A DNA stretch of 25,195 nucleotides, taken from CADCTB01 sp038231955 (GTDB taxonomy: Bacteria; Actinomycetota; Acidimicrobiia; Acidimicrobiales; AC-14). The notes below the pieces were generated by a model that worked only from the letters and a program-made list of their open reading frames with translations, did not search any database and was not told the DNA's origin. This document shows, piece by piece, positions 7,450-15,586 of the stretch. Where the stretch lies: assembly GCA_038231955.1 (NCBI GenBank), contig JBBSIS010000022.1, forward strand, positions 1 to 25,195, in the 5' to 3' direction. Made by a program: the position numbers and the translations under genes. Each line of letters starts with the position of its first letter. Position 1 is the stretch's first letter.

Positions 7450-7905
7450 CTACTTCCCGCCTGAGACAACCTCCACGGGCAGGCGGAACTCAACCTCGGG
7501 GTGCAGGCGGACGGGAACCTCGTGGGTGCCGACGGCCTTGATGGGCTCGTCGAGGTGGATCCGGCGACGTTCGATGGTGACGCCGGCCTGCTCCAAGACG
7601 GCGGTGGCCAGGTCGGCGGTGGTGACCGAGCCGAACAAGCGGCCTTCGGGACCGGCCCGGCCGGTGATCCGGATGACCTTGGTCACCAGGATGCGGGCGA
7701 CCTGCTCAGCTGATTCACGGTCGCGAGCGTCCTTGACAGCGCGGGACCGGCGCATGCCGGCGGCTTGGGCGATGGCCCCGGAGGACGCCTTGATGGCGTA
7801 GCCCTTGGCCACCAGGTAGTTGCGTCCGAACCCGTCGGCGACGTCGACCACGTCGCCCTTCTTGCCCACGTTGTCCACATCGGACCGAAGGATCAGCTGC
7901 ATCAT
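7450..7905 (-). CDS. rplI: 50S ribosomal protein L9
   Basis: A 151-residue L9 (family about 148). The N-terminal rRNA-binding domain reads MQLILRSDVDNVGKKGDVVD followed by VADGFGRNYLVAKGYA, the L9 signature. A long connecting helix and a C-terminal domain ending LPVEVVSGGK follow. Start: tandem ATGs at 7905 and 7902. GGAGAG lies about 11 nt upstream of the first, and the second fits the family N-terminus equally well; earlier in-frame codons are not L9-like. It follows ssb after about 100 bp with no rpsR between them. Confidence 0.96.
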   Translation of the reverse strand: MMQLILRSDVDNVGKKGDVVDVADGFGRNYLVAKGYAIKASSGAIAQAAGMRRSRAVKDARDRESAEQVARILVTKVIRITGRAGPEGRLFGSVTTADLATAVLEQAGVTIERRRIHLDEPIKAVGTHEVPVRLHPEVEFRLPVEVVSGGK

Positions 7906-8008
7906 GGTTGTGACGTCTCTCCGTACGGTCCGCCAGCGAGGCGGGCCCTGTTGTCGGCACAGACCGGGCGGGCTGCGCATCGCTGACGGGTCGTACTACC
8001 AGCGACCA

Positions 8009-8485
8009 CTAGAAGGGTTCGTCCCCGTAGTCGTAGGCGGGGGCGCCGCCGCCACTGGATGCAGGGGCGGCATTGCTCACGGGGCGGGCGCCGTTGGCGG
8101 GCGGGCCGCCTTCGGCCGGACCGCGCCGGTCGTTCTTGCGGATCTCGGCGGTGGCCCAGCGCAGGCTGGGGCCGACCTCGTCGGCCACGACCTCGATCTT
8201 GGACCGCTTGTCGCCCTCGGGCGTCTCCCACGAGCGCTGCTCGAGACGGCCGGTGACCAGCACCCGAGCTCCCTTGGACAGGGACTCGCTGGCGTTCTCG
8301 GCCATCTCTCGCCAGCAGACGACGTCGAAGAACGACACCGCTTCCTTGCGCTCGTTGCTCTGGCGGTCGTTCCAGACGCGATTGACCGCCAGGCCGAAGC
8401 TGGCGGTGGCCTGGCCGCTGGCCGTGAACCGCAGCTCGGGGTCTCTGGTGATGTTGCCTACCAATGTGACGCTGTTCCCGTTCAT
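8009..8485 (-). CDS. ssb: Single-stranded DNA-binding protein
   Basis: A 158-residue SSB. The OB fold occupies residues 1-110: MNGNSVTLVGNITRDPELRF, then ASFGLAVNRVWNDR, FFDVVCWREMAENA and GARVLVTGRLEQRSWE. A Gly/Pro/Ala-rich flexible tail leads to the acidic tip DYGDEPF, the conserved docking peptide for replication and repair proteins. The ATG at 8485 is chosen because the OB fold starts there and a GGAGA lies upstream; the frame further upstream is antisense to rpsF. It starts 13 nt after the rpsF stop codon. It coats single-stranded DNA at the fork where DnaB acts. Confidence 0.96.
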   Translation of the reverse strand: MNGNSVTLVGNITRDPELRFTASGQATASFGLAVNRVWNDRQSNERKEAVSFFDVVCWREMAENASESLSKGARVLVTGRLEQRSWETPEGDKRSKIEVVADEVGPSLRWATAEIRKNDRRGPAEGGPPANGARPVSNAAPASSGGGAPAYDYGDEPF

Positions 8486-8498
8486 GCCCTGTCTCCGT

Positions 8499-8906
8499 TC
8501 ATGCACTGGCCCCGTTGGCCGGGGTACTTGTGGGGGCGGGCGCAGGCGTGGCCGGCTCGCTCGTTGAGGCCCCATCGGGGCCGACGGTGCCGAGGGCGCG
8601 GGCCGGCGTGCCGGTGGCCTTCTCGGGAAGGTGGATGACCTTGTACCGCAGCACGCCGTCGGCCAGGGTGAGGGCACGGGAGAGGTCGGCCATGACGGCT
8701 GGCTCAGCCTGGGCATGGAGGAGCACGTAGGACCCCTCCCGCTGCTTGCGGATCTCATAGGCGAGGCGGCGCTTGCCCCAACGCTCGACCCGGCCGGGCT
8801 CCCCGCCCTTGGAGCGGATGAGCTCGGTGGACTTGTCGACCTCGGCGCGGACGACCTCGTCTTCGAGCGTCGGGTCGAAGATGATCATGATTTCGTACGG
8901 CCGCAT
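8499..8906 (-). CDS. rpsF: 30S ribosomal protein S6
   Basis: A 135-residue S6. The ferredoxin-like fold is recognisable in RPYEIMIIFDPTLEDE, RVERWGKRRLAYEIRKQREG, SYVLLHAQAEPA and DGVLRYKVIHLPEKA (residues 2-95). A Pro/Thr/Ala-rich tail of about 40 residues extends beyond the usual ~96-residue core, as in several actinobacteria. The ATG at 8906 has AGGGAGAGG upstream. It is the first gene of the rpsF-ssb-rplI block. S6 normally binds 16S rRNA together with S18, yet rpsR is absent here. Confidence 0.95.
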   Translation of the reverse strand: MRPYEIMIIFDPTLEDEVVRAEVDKSTELIRSKGGEPGRVERWGKRRLAYEIRKQREGSYVLLHAQAEPAVMADLSRALTLADGVLRYKVIHLPEKATGTPARALGTVGPDGASTSEPATPAPAPTSTPANGASA

Positions 8907-9010
8907 CTGTCGGCAACCTCTCCCTCCGGACCTGGCGGCGAGGCGCGCAGGGCCCCGGGGAACTCCCGGAGCAGGGTGCTGAGCGAGACCCGAGGGTGTT
9001 CAGCGCAACC

Positions 9011-9041
9011 ATGATATCCCGGCACGCAGCCAGGATGTCAG
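9011..9041 (-). promoter_or_regulatory. Candidate promoter of the rpsF operon
   Basis: On the minus strand a -35 like CTGACA (9036-9041) and a -10 TATCAT (9011-9016), each one base from consensus, are separated by 19 bp. The predicted transcript would begin near 9004 with a leader of about 97 nt before the rpsF ATG. The long spacer lowers confidence. The leader is long enough for S6/S18-type autoregulation, but I did not recognise the motif. Confidence 0.4.
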
Positions 9042-9061
9042 GGGGGTGTGACAGTCTCGCG

Positions 9062-9628
9062 TTACGGGCAGGGCCCGGTGGTGATCAGGCGGGTGTCGGG
9101 GCCGATGCCGAGACGGGGCATGGCGCCCTGGGCCACCTCCAAGGCGAGACGGTAGGGCCGTGCCGCCGGGTAGACGGGGCAGCTCGTCTGATGGATGCAC
9201 GGCGCCATATCGGTGCCGGAGACGTACTGGCCGTTGGCGTCGAAGAAGGCGATCGACAGGGGTAACGGCGTGTCCTTCATGTAGAAGGCGACGTTGGTGT
9301 CGGCGGAGAACCGGAAGACCATCCCGTCGTAGCCGCCGAGGTCGGTGCGGTTCATCAGCCCGACTTCCTGACGGGTCGAGGTGTCGGCCAGGAGGGCACA
9401 TCGCAGTGCCGAGGCCCGGGCGGCGACATCGGCGCCGCTGCCTCCCTCAACCCGGAAGGCGATCTCGCCGAAGTCGCCGAAGGGCGTCCGGTTGACGCTG
9501 GCCTGCCCACCCGCCGGGGCCGGCGCCAGCGTGGGGTCGGCCGGGCCGTTGGCCCCCCTGGCCACGAAGGCCAGGCCGCCCACGATGACGAGCAGGACCA
9601 CCGTCCAGCGCAGGAGCCTCATCGTCAT
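9062..9628 (-). CDS. Membrane-anchored DUF192 protein
   Basis: A 188-residue protein. Residues 5-23 form one membrane segment (RWTVVLLVIVGGLAFVARG), so the rest is probably outside the membrane. The DUF192 domain follows: RCALLADTSTRQEVGLMNRT, GMVFRFSADTNVAFYMKDTP (Asn, Tyr-Met and Asp-Thr positions typical) and LPLSIAFFDANGQYV. Four Cys occur in the domain (one in RCALLADT, two in APCIHQTSCP, one in the terminal GPCP). Its ATG at 9628 overlaps the panB stop codon (ATGA), so it is the last gene of the PBP1A-panB operon. The biochemical role of DUF192 is unknown. Confidence 0.85.
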   Translation of the reverse strand: MTMRLLRWTVVLLVIVGGLAFVARGANGPADPTLAPAPAGGQASVNRTPFGDFGEIAFRVEGGSGADVAARASALRCALLADTSTRQEVGLMNRTDLGGYDGMVFRFSADTNVAFYMKDTPLPLSIAFFDANGQYVSGTDMAPCIHQTSCPVYPAARPYRLALEVAQGAMPRLGIGPDTRLITTGPCP

Positions 9629-10470
9629 GCGCTCTGGGCTCCCGCCGGCCCGCCGAGGCCCAGGGACGCGGCCACATCGTCGGCCAGGTGGTAGCTCTCG
9701 GCGTCGGACGGGAAGCGGCCGGAGCGGACATCGTCGGCGTAGGCCGCCACCGAGGCGACGGCGTCGGCCTTCAAGGTCCCGTACCGGCGGACGAACTTGG
9801 GGGCGATGCGGTCCTCGAGCCCGAGAAGGTCGTGGAGGACCAGCACCTGACCGTCGCAGTCGGGACCGGCGCCGATGCCGACGGTGGGCACGAGGACCGC
9901 CTCGGTCACCAGTCGGGCCACCTCTCGGGGCACGCATTCCAGCACGATGGCGAAGCAGCCGGCACCCGAGAGGGCCTGGGCGTCATCGACCAGGGCGGTG
10001 GCCGCGTCGGCCTGGCGGCCCTGGACCCGGTAGCCGCCCAGGACGTGGACCGACTGCGGGGTGAGGCCGAGATGGCCCATCACCGGGATCTGAGCGTCGA
10101 CCAGTGCCTCCACCACGGCGACGCGCGACCGCCCGCCCTCGACCTTGACGGCCGACGCTCCCGCTCGGACCAGCGTGCCCGCGTTGCGGACCGCCTCCTC
10201 GATCGACAGGTGATAGCTGAGCCACGGCAGATCGGCGACGACGAGGGCGCGTGGGCGGGCCCGGGCGACGGCGGCGGTGTGATGGGCCATGTCGGCCACG
10301 GTCACCTGCAGGGTGTCCTCGTAGCCGAGGACGACCATGGCCACCGAATCGCCGACGAGGAGGATGTCGACGCCGGCATCGTCGGCGATGCGGGCGGTAG
10401 GCGCGTCGTAGGCCGTCACCATCACGATCGGCACCCCTCCTTTGCGGGCACGGATGGCCGGTGCGGTCAC
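9625..10470 (-). CDS. panB: 3-methyl-2-oxobutanoate hydroxymethyltransferase (PanB)
   Basis: A 281-residue cytoplasmic TIM-barrel enzyme that transfers a hydroxymethyl group from 5,10-methylene-tetrahydrofolate to 2-oxoisovalerate, giving ketopantoate, the first committed step to pantothenate and CoA. Visible motifs: VTAYDAPTARIADDAGVD, the GDS motif with metal ligand D41 (LLVGDSVAM), D80 (VVADLPW), K109 and E111 (VKVEGG), GHLGLTPQS, E178 (IVLECVP) and GIGAGPDCDGQVLVLHDLLG. The start is taken as GTG at 10470, 4 nt past the PBP1A stop; there is no clear ribosome site, so translation is probably coupled to PBP1A. panC and panD are not in the window. Confidence 0.95.
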   Translation of the reverse strand: MTAPAIRARKGGVPIVMVTAYDAPTARIADDAGVDILLVGDSVAMVVLGYEDTLQVTVADMAHHTAAVARARPRALVVADLPWLSYHLSIEEAVRNAGTLVRAGASAVKVEGGRSRVAVVEALVDAQIPVMGHLGLTPQSVHVLGGYRVQGRQADAATALVDDAQALSGAGCFAIVLECVPREVARLVTEAVLVPTVGIGAGPDCDGQVLVLHDLLGLEDRIAPKFVRRYGTLKADAVASVAAYADDVRSGRFPSDAESYHLADDVAASLGLGGPAGAQSA

Positions 10471-10474
10471 GCCA

Positions 10475-12760
10475 CTACGGGGCGCTGCGTTGGGGGCTGG
10501 TCGGGATCGTGCGCGGGCGCAGTGGCGTCGCCGGCACAGTGGCCGGAGGGTTGGTCACGTCGGGTGCCGTGGGGGGGAAGGTCGGGGGGGTCGGGGTGCT
10601 CGGCTCGACGCTGGGGATCGTGACGCGAGGCCGGACCACCGTGGTGGTCGACGACTCCGACGCCGCCGGCTCGGCGCTCGCCACCGTGGTGGCCGTGGTG
10701 GTCACCGGCGCCCGGGACGAGCCGCCGGAACCGGAACTGGAACCGGACCCCGACCCGGAGCTCGAGCCGTACGAAGGGACCGAGGAGACCGGACCGACCG
10801 TCCTGCCCGACAGGTCGGGAACCTTCTCGGGAGGAGTGTCGTCGGCCGGGCTGGCCACCGCCATGTACCGCTTGAAAATCTCTGCCGGCAGCGACCCACC
10901 GTTGACCTTGGCCACGCCGTGGATGTTCAGCAGCGGCTTGGACTGTCCCTCGGGGTAGCCCATCCATACCGCGGTGGTGAGCTTGCTGGTGTAGCCCACG
11001 AACCAGGCGTCGCCGTTGACGTCGGTGGTGCCCGTCTTTCCCCGCACCTGGGCCTGGGGGATGGCGGCGCCGACGCCGGACCCGGCGTCGACGACCTGTT
11101 GGAGGGCGTAGTTGACCTTCTCGGCTACGGCCTTCTCGAGCACCCTGGTGGTCTTGGGTCGGTCATCCACCAGGGTGGAGTCGCCCTGGGTGATCTTCTT
11201 GATGACCCGGGGCTCGACCTGGACTCCCTTGGTCTGCAGGGTGAGGTAGGCGTCGGCCATCTCCAGGACCGAGACGTCGGCGGTCCCCAGAGCGATGGAC
11301 GCGTTGGGCTCCAGGGGCGACTTCACCCCCAGGCGGTGGGCCATGTCGACCACCTTGTCGGGCCCCAGGGAGACGACGAGCTGGGCGTAGATCGTGTTCA
11401 CCGACGCGGTCGTGGCATTCAGGAGGCTGATGCGACCGTAGGAGGCGTTCTCGTAGTTGTTGACCTCCCAGTCGGCGCCGTTGTCGGCCTTGGGCAGGAC
11501 GATCTTGGCCGGCCCGAGGAAGGGGGCCGACTCCAGCCCGAGGTTCTGGCTCATGGCCTCGGCCAGCACGAAGGGCTTGAAGGTGGACCCCGCCTGGCGG
11601 CCGGATCCGCCGCCGTCGGTGCCCACGGCCAGGTTCACCTGTGAGGCCGACCAGTCCTTGCCGCCGACCATGGCCACCACCCGCCCGTCGTTGTCGAGGG
11701 AGACCAAGGCGCCGGCGGGGTCGGCATCGCGGTCGAGGAGCCCGTAAACGGCGTCGTACGCCTGGCGCTGGGCGGTGGGATCGAGGGTGGTGTACACACG
11801 CATGCCCCCCCGCAGCACCCGGTCCTCGCCGTAGGCCCGCTCCAGCTGCTGGCGGACATAGGCCACGTAGTACTCGGCTCCGACCCCGGTCATGGTGACT
11901 TCGGAGTCGTTGGGCCCCTTCGGGACCACGTAGTCGGTGAGGGGGACGGCCTCGACGTCGTTGGCCTCCTCGGCGGTGAGCACCTTGGTGTCGACCATCG
12001 CCTGGAGGACGATGAAGCGCAGGTCGTGGGCCTCCTGGGGATTCTCGGCCACGTCACCCAGCGACGGGCTGCGGATGAGCCCGGCCAGGTAGGCGGCATG
12101 TTTGGCCTCGATCTGGTCGACGTCTTTGCCGAAATAGGCCCGCGACGCCGCCTGGATGCCGTACGCCCCCCGCCCGAAGTAGACGGTGTTGAGGTAGCGC
12201 TCGAGGATCTGCGTCTTGGTGAGCTTGCGCTCGATCTTGACGGAGATCACCGCCTCACGGATCTTGCGCCAGAGCGTGTAGTCCTGCCCGACGAACGCGT
12301 TCTTCACGTACTGCTGGGTGATGGTGGAACCACCCTGGGTGACGCCTTTGCGGCGGATGTCGGCCCAAGTGGCCCGAGCGATGCCGACAGGGTCGATCCC
12401 GCCGTGTTCGAAGAACTTCCGGTCCTCGGCGGCCACCAGGGCGGCCACCATCACCTTCGGCACCTCATCGATCTTCACCGGGAAGCGGTTCTCGACGCCG
12501 TGCAGGACGGCGAGCCGAGCGCCGGTGCCGTCGTAGATGACGGTGGTCTCGGCCTGCGGGGCCTCCGGAGGCAGTGGGATCTGGGTCAGCAGCCAGGCCA
12601 CGCCGGCCAGGGCGGTGAAGACCAGGATCCCGATCAGGAACCAGACGCGCCGGTAGCGCCAGAACCAGCTACGGCGGCGGTCGGGGCCCCGAGGGACTGT
12701 GGTTCCGGCCACGCGAGGCGGGGGGGGGCGATCGAGGAGCCCCTGACTGCTACGGCGCAC
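10475..12760 (-). CDS. ponA: Class A penicillin-binding protein 1A (PonA type)
   Basis: A 761-residue bifunctional peptidoglycan synthase. A cytoplasmic N-terminus is followed by one membrane anchor (about 40-58). The GT51 glycosyltransferase has the catalytic E112 in AEDRKFFEHGG and the GGSTITQQ motif (143-150). The transpeptidase has S392-T-F-K395, S453-V-N455 and K575-T-G577. From about residue 655 the tail is Ser/Gly-rich and then Pro/Thr-rich, with no PASTA domain, as in actinobacterial PonA1 proteins. Start is GTG at 12760 with GAGG just upstream; the first 30 residues are uncertain. It heads the PBP1A-panB-DUF192 operon and is divergent from the gal operon. Confidence 0.95.
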   Translation of the reverse strand: MRRSSQGLLDRPPPPRVAGTTVPRGPDRRRSWFWRYRRVWFLIGILVFTALAGVAWLLTQIPLPPEAPQAETTVIYDGTGARLAVLHGVENRFPVKIDEVPKVMVAALVAAEDRKFFEHGGIDPVGIARATWADIRRKGVTQGGSTITQQYVKNAFVGQDYTLWRKIREAVISVKIERKLTKTQILERYLNTVYFGRGAYGIQAASRAYFGKDVDQIEAKHAAYLAGLIRSPSLGDVAENPQEAHDLRFIVLQAMVDTKVLTAEEANDVEAVPLTDYVVPKGPNDSEVTMTGVGAEYYVAYVRQQLERAYGEDRVLRGGMRVYTTLDPTAQRQAYDAVYGLLDRDADPAGALVSLDNDGRVVAMVGGKDWSASQVNLAVGTDGGGSGRQAGSTFKPFVLAEAMSQNLGLESAPFLGPAKIVLPKADNGADWEVNNYENASYGRISLLNATTASVNTIYAQLVVSLGPDKVVDMAHRLGVKSPLEPNASIALGTADVSVLEMADAYLTLQTKGVQVEPRVIKKITQGDSTLVDDRPKTTRVLEKAVAEKVNYALQQVVDAGSGVGAAIPQAQVRGKTGTTDVNGDAWFVGYTSKLTTAVWMGYPEGQSKPLLNIHGVAKVNGGSLPAEIFKRYMAVASPADDTPPEKVPDLSGRTVGPVSSVPSYGSSSGSGSGSSSGSGGSSRAPVTTTATTVASAEPAASESSTTTVVRPRVTIPSVEPSTPTPPTFPPTAPDVTNPPATVPATPLRPRTIPTSPQRSAP

Positions 12761-12816
12761 GAGGGCCTCATGCTACCGCCGAGGGAGCGGCGCCGACCAG
12801 CAGCCGCCGTGGGCTC

Positions 12817-12883
12817 GCGGGCCCGGGGACCGGGGCCCGCCGTATGCTCCGCGGGCCCGGGGACCGGGGCCGCCGTATGCTCC
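12817..12883. repeat. Near-perfect tandem duplication (34 + 33 bp) before galK
   Basis: Copy 1 spans 12817-12850 and copy 2 spans 12851-12883; they differ by one C lost from a C-run in copy 2. Each copy ends GCCGTATGCTCC, so a -10-like TATGCT is duplicated (12843-12848 and 12876-12881). The repeat lies in the divergent promoter region between ponA and galK and ends 6 bp before the first candidate galK start codon. It looks like a recent slippage or duplication event. Confidence 0.85.
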
Positions 12884-12889
12884 GCAACC

Positions 12890-13924
12890 GTGGGGACGGT
12901 GCGGGCCTTCGCACCCGGCCGGGTCAACCTCATCGGCGACCACACCGACTACACCGGGGGCTGGGCGCTGCCCATGGCCGTGGAATGGGGCACCACGGTG
13001 GAGGCCCGCACGGGCGGCTCACGGGTGGAGCTGTCGTCCGGGGAGGCCGCCGGGGCCGCGGTAATGGGCCTCGACATGGCCGAGCCCCGGAGCGTCGAGC
13101 CCGAATGGGCCCGCTACGTGGCCGGCGTGGTGGCCGTCGTCCGTCCCGGTCAGGGGATGGTGGGCACGGTGCGCACGACCCTGCCGGTGGGCGGCGGGCT
13201 GTCGTCCAGCGCGGCCCTGGAAGTGTCGGTGGCCCTGGCGCTGGGCTTCGACGGCCCGCCTCGAGCGCTCGCCCTCGCCTGCCAACGGGCCGAACACCTG
13301 GCGTCGGGCGTGCCCAGCGGCGTCATGGATCAGCTGGCGTCGGTCTCGGGGGTCGCCGGCCACGCCCTTTTGGTCGACTGCACGTCGCTCGAGACCACGC
13401 CGGTGGCCATGCCTGCCGGCCTCGACGTGGTCGTCGTGCATTCCGGGCAGTCCCGGGCCCTGACCGGGTCGGCCTACGCCGAGCGCCGGGCCGAATGCGA
13501 GGCCGCCGCCGAGGTCGTGGGGCCGCTCCGGGACGCGTCGACCACCGACCTGGCGGCCCTGGACGGCACGCTTCGGCGGCGGGCCCGGCATGTGATCACC
13601 GAGAACCGCCGGGTCCTGGACTTCGCCGCCTGTCTCCGGGCCGGGGACCTGGTCGAGGCGGGCCGGCTCATGGGGGCCAGCCATACCAGCCTGGGCGACG
13701 ACTTCGAGGTGTCGACACCGACCCTCGACGCCCTGGTGGAGGAGCTCTGCGCCGTGACCGGGGTCTACGGCGCCCGCCTGACCGGCGCCGGCTTCGGGGG
13801 ATGCGTCGTTGCCCTTGCCGATCCCGCCAGCCCGCTCCGGGGATGGCGCCTCCACCCGTCCGACGGTGCCAGGATCGAGCGGCGGTCGGAAACCGGTGTC
13901 ACCGAGGAGGAGCCGCCACTGTGA
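12890..13924 (+). CDS. galK: Galactokinase
   Basis: A 344-residue GHMP-family kinase that phosphorylates galactose at C1 with ATP, the entry step of the Leloir pathway. Motif 1 is GRVNLIGDHTDYTGGW (10-25), motif 2 the ATP loop LPVGGGLSSSAALE (98-111), D147 in GVMDQLAS is the catalytic base, and motif 3 is LTGAGFGGC from residue 297. The start is GTG at 12890 or GTG at 12899 (giving MRAFAPGRVNL); the frame remains open further upstream but shows no homology. It is shorter at the N-terminus than most galactokinases (about 380). Its stop overlaps the galE GTG (GTGA). Confidence 0.93.
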   Translation: MGTVRAFAPGRVNLIGDHTDYTGGWALPMAVEWGTTVEARTGGSRVELSSGEAAGAAVMGLDMAEPRSVEPEWARYVAGVVAVVRPGQGMVGTVRTTLPVGGGLSSSAALEVSVALALGFDGPPRALALACQRAEHLASGVPSGVMDQLASVSGVAGHALLVDCTSLETTPVAMPAGLDVVVVHSGQSRALTGSAYAERRAECEAAAEVVGPLRDASTTDLAALDGTLRRRARHVITENRRVLDFAACLRAGDLVEAGRLMGASHTSLGDDFEVSTPTLDALVEELCAVTGVYGARLTGAGFGGCVVALADPASPLRGWRLHPSDGARIERRSETGVTEEEPPL

Positions 13925-14898
13925 GACATCTCGTCGTCGGGGGGGCCGGGTACATCGGCAGTGTGGTGGCCCGGCACCTTCTCGGGGCCGGCCACGACGT
14001 CACGATCGTCGACAACTTCTCCAAGGGCCACGACTGGGCGGTACCCGACGGAGCCGCTGTCCGCCGTGTCGATGTGCTCGACCAGGCCGCCCTCGCCGCC
14101 GTGGTGGCCGAGGGCTTCGAGGCCGTGCTGCACTTCGCCGCCCTGTCCCTGGTCGGCGAGTCGGTCGCCGAACCGGTCAGGTACTTCCGCACCAATCTGG
14201 GCGGCACGCTCAACCTGCTGGATGCCATGCGGGAGGCGGGTGCCCGGCGGCTCGTGTTCAGCTCGACCGCGGCGGTCTACGGCGAGCCGGAGCAAGTGCC
14301 CATCGCCGAGACCGTGCCCACCCGTCCCACCAATCCCTACGGCGCCTCGAAGCTGGCCGTCGACCAGGCGATCGGCTACGAGGCGGTGGCGTCGGGGCTG
14401 GCCGCGGTGAGCCTGCGGTACTTCAACGTGGCCGGCGCCTCGGGCCGCCAGGGCGAGGACCACGACCCCGAGACCCACCTCATCCCATCGGTGCTGAGGG
14501 TGGCCCTGGGGGAACAGGAGGCGGTGCGCATCTTCGGCACCGACTACCCGACACCCGACGGCACCGCCGTGCGCGACTACATCCACGTCGACGACCTGGC
14601 CCGGGCCCACCTCCTGGCCCTCGAGGCGGCGGAGGAGGGCTCGCATCGCATCTTCAATCTGGGCAATGGGGCCGGTTACTCGGTGCGCGAGGTGGTCGAC
14701 ACCGCCCGCCTGGTCACGGGCTGCCAGGTTCCTGTAGTGGAGTCAGCCCGCCGTCCCGGCGATCCTGCCGTGCTGGTGGCTTCCAGCGAGCTCATCCGCG
14801 CCGAACTGGGCTGGGTTCCCGAGAAAGCAGGGCTGGAAGAGATGATCGCCGACGCCTGGCATTGGATGAGGGGACATCGAGCCGCGGCTGGGTCGTGA
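13921..14898 (+). CDS. galE: UDP-glucose 4-epimerase
   Basis: A 325-residue extended short-chain dehydrogenase that interconverts UDP-galactose and UDP-glucose using bound NAD. The Rossmann motif is VVGGAGYIGS (5-14), followed by IVDNFSKGH, and HFAALSLVGESV (71-82). The catalytic set is S114/S115-T116 in VFSSTAAVYGE and Y140-xxx-K144 in NPYGASK. Later family signatures are RYFNVAGA and DGTAVRDYIHVDDLA. GTG at 13921 overlaps the galK stop, indicating translational coupling in the gal operon. It would supply UDP-galactose for cell envelope glycans even without external galactose. Confidence 0.95.
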   Translation: MRHLVVGGAGYIGSVVARHLLGAGHDVTIVDNFSKGHDWAVPDGAAVRRVDVLDQAALAAVVAEGFEAVLHFAALSLVGESVAEPVRYFRTNLGGTLNLLDAMREAGARRLVFSSTAAVYGEPEQVPIAETVPTRPTNPYGASKLAVDQAIGYEAVASGLAAVSLRYFNVAGASGRQGEDHDPETHLIPSVLRVALGEQEAVRIFGTDYPTPDGTAVRDYIHVDDLARAHLLALEAAEEGSHRIFNLGNGAGYSVREVVDTARLVTGCQVPVVESARRPGDPAVLVASSELIRAELGWVPEKAGLEEMIADAWHWMRGHRAAAGS

Positions 14899-14917
14899 CG
14901 CCGGTCCGTCGATCCAC

Positions 14918-15586
14918 GTGGTCAGCAGTGATCCCGTGCCTGTCGCCGTCCGACTGCTCGGCGGGGGCGTCACAGCCGCGGCCCTGGGGGCCGTCGGCGC
15001 GTCCATCGGCGAGGCAGGCGTCACCGTCGTAGCCGAGGATGCCCTCGACGGGGTCACGGCGCACGTGGTGCGGGACCGCCTCGACGCCGGCGAGGTGGTG
15101 GTCGTCCTGGCCCAGCCGGCCACCGCCGCCTCCCTGTACCCGGTCGAGGTGGGGCTGGAGGCGCTGACGTCGGTGTGGGACTCGACGGTCTTCCGCTTCA
15201 CCACCGACCACGGCGCCATCCCCAGCCTGCCCCGCCGCGCCGTCCTGGTCGCCGAGGACTCCACCGTCGACGCGACCGACGTTGTCACACGCGTCGAGGG
15301 CGAGGTCTTCCCCGACACGCCTGTGGTCATCGCCTACAAGCCCGTGCCCGGGGCGCTCACGGGGACGGTGCTGGGATCCCACGCCGTGGGCGGCGGTCGC
15401 CTGGTGCTCTGCCAATACCGGCTCGCGCCCGGCGCAGCCGCGGGTGGCGCCGCCGCCTGCGCCCTGCTGGCCGACGTCCTGCGCTGGGCGGCGCTCCCCC
15501 GCCCGGTGATGACGTCGCGGTCGCTCCTCAAGGACGACGGGCGGGCCCTGACGGCCTATTCGTGGCGCGACGAGGTCGCCAGGTGA
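14918..15586 (+). CDS. Unrecognised gal-operon protein, possible GATase1/flavodoxin-like domain
   Basis: A 222-residue protein with no family I can name firmly. It has an alternating strand/helix pattern (AHVVRDRLDAGEVVVVLAQP, VVIAYKPVPGALTG). The C-terminal part, GGGRLVLCQYRLAP followed by an Ala-rich stretch and ALLADVLRWA, resembles the end of the Rossmann-like (ThuA/GATase1-like) C-terminal domain found in some GH2 and beta-galactosidase-type glycosidases. Neither a nucleophile motif nor a signal peptide is obvious. The GTG at 14918, 19 nt after galE, is the assumed start; GTG at 14936 is also possible. Its stop overlaps the galT GTG, so it is firmly part of the gal operon and presumably serves sugar metabolism. 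Confidence 0.6.
   Translation: MVSSDPVPVAVRLLGGGVTAAALGAVGASIGEAGVTVVAEDALDGVTAHVVRDRLDAGEVVVVLAQPATAASLYPVEVGLEALTSVWDSTVFRFTTDHGAIPSLPRRAVLVAEDSTVDATDVVTRVEGEVFPDTPVVIAYKPVPGALTGTVLGSHAVGGGRLVLCQYRLAPGAAAGGAAACALLADVLRWAALPRPVMTSRSLLKDDGRALTAYSWRDEVAR

Noticed and set aside
6359..7801. Long plus-strand frame of 480 codons
   Set aside because: Antisense to dnaB and rplI, Gly/Asp/Val-rich composition typical of a shadow frame in GC-rich DNA.
10690..10800. Repeat-rich DNA at the 3' end of ponA, first suspected as a CRISPR or VNTR
   Set aside because: It is Ser/Gly codon low complexity of the PBP1A tail; units are irregular and no spacers exist.
12026..12889. Long 5' extension of the galK frame into the ponA gene
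   Set aside because: Antisense to the PBP1A N-terminus; galactokinase similarity begins only at RAFAPGRVNL.
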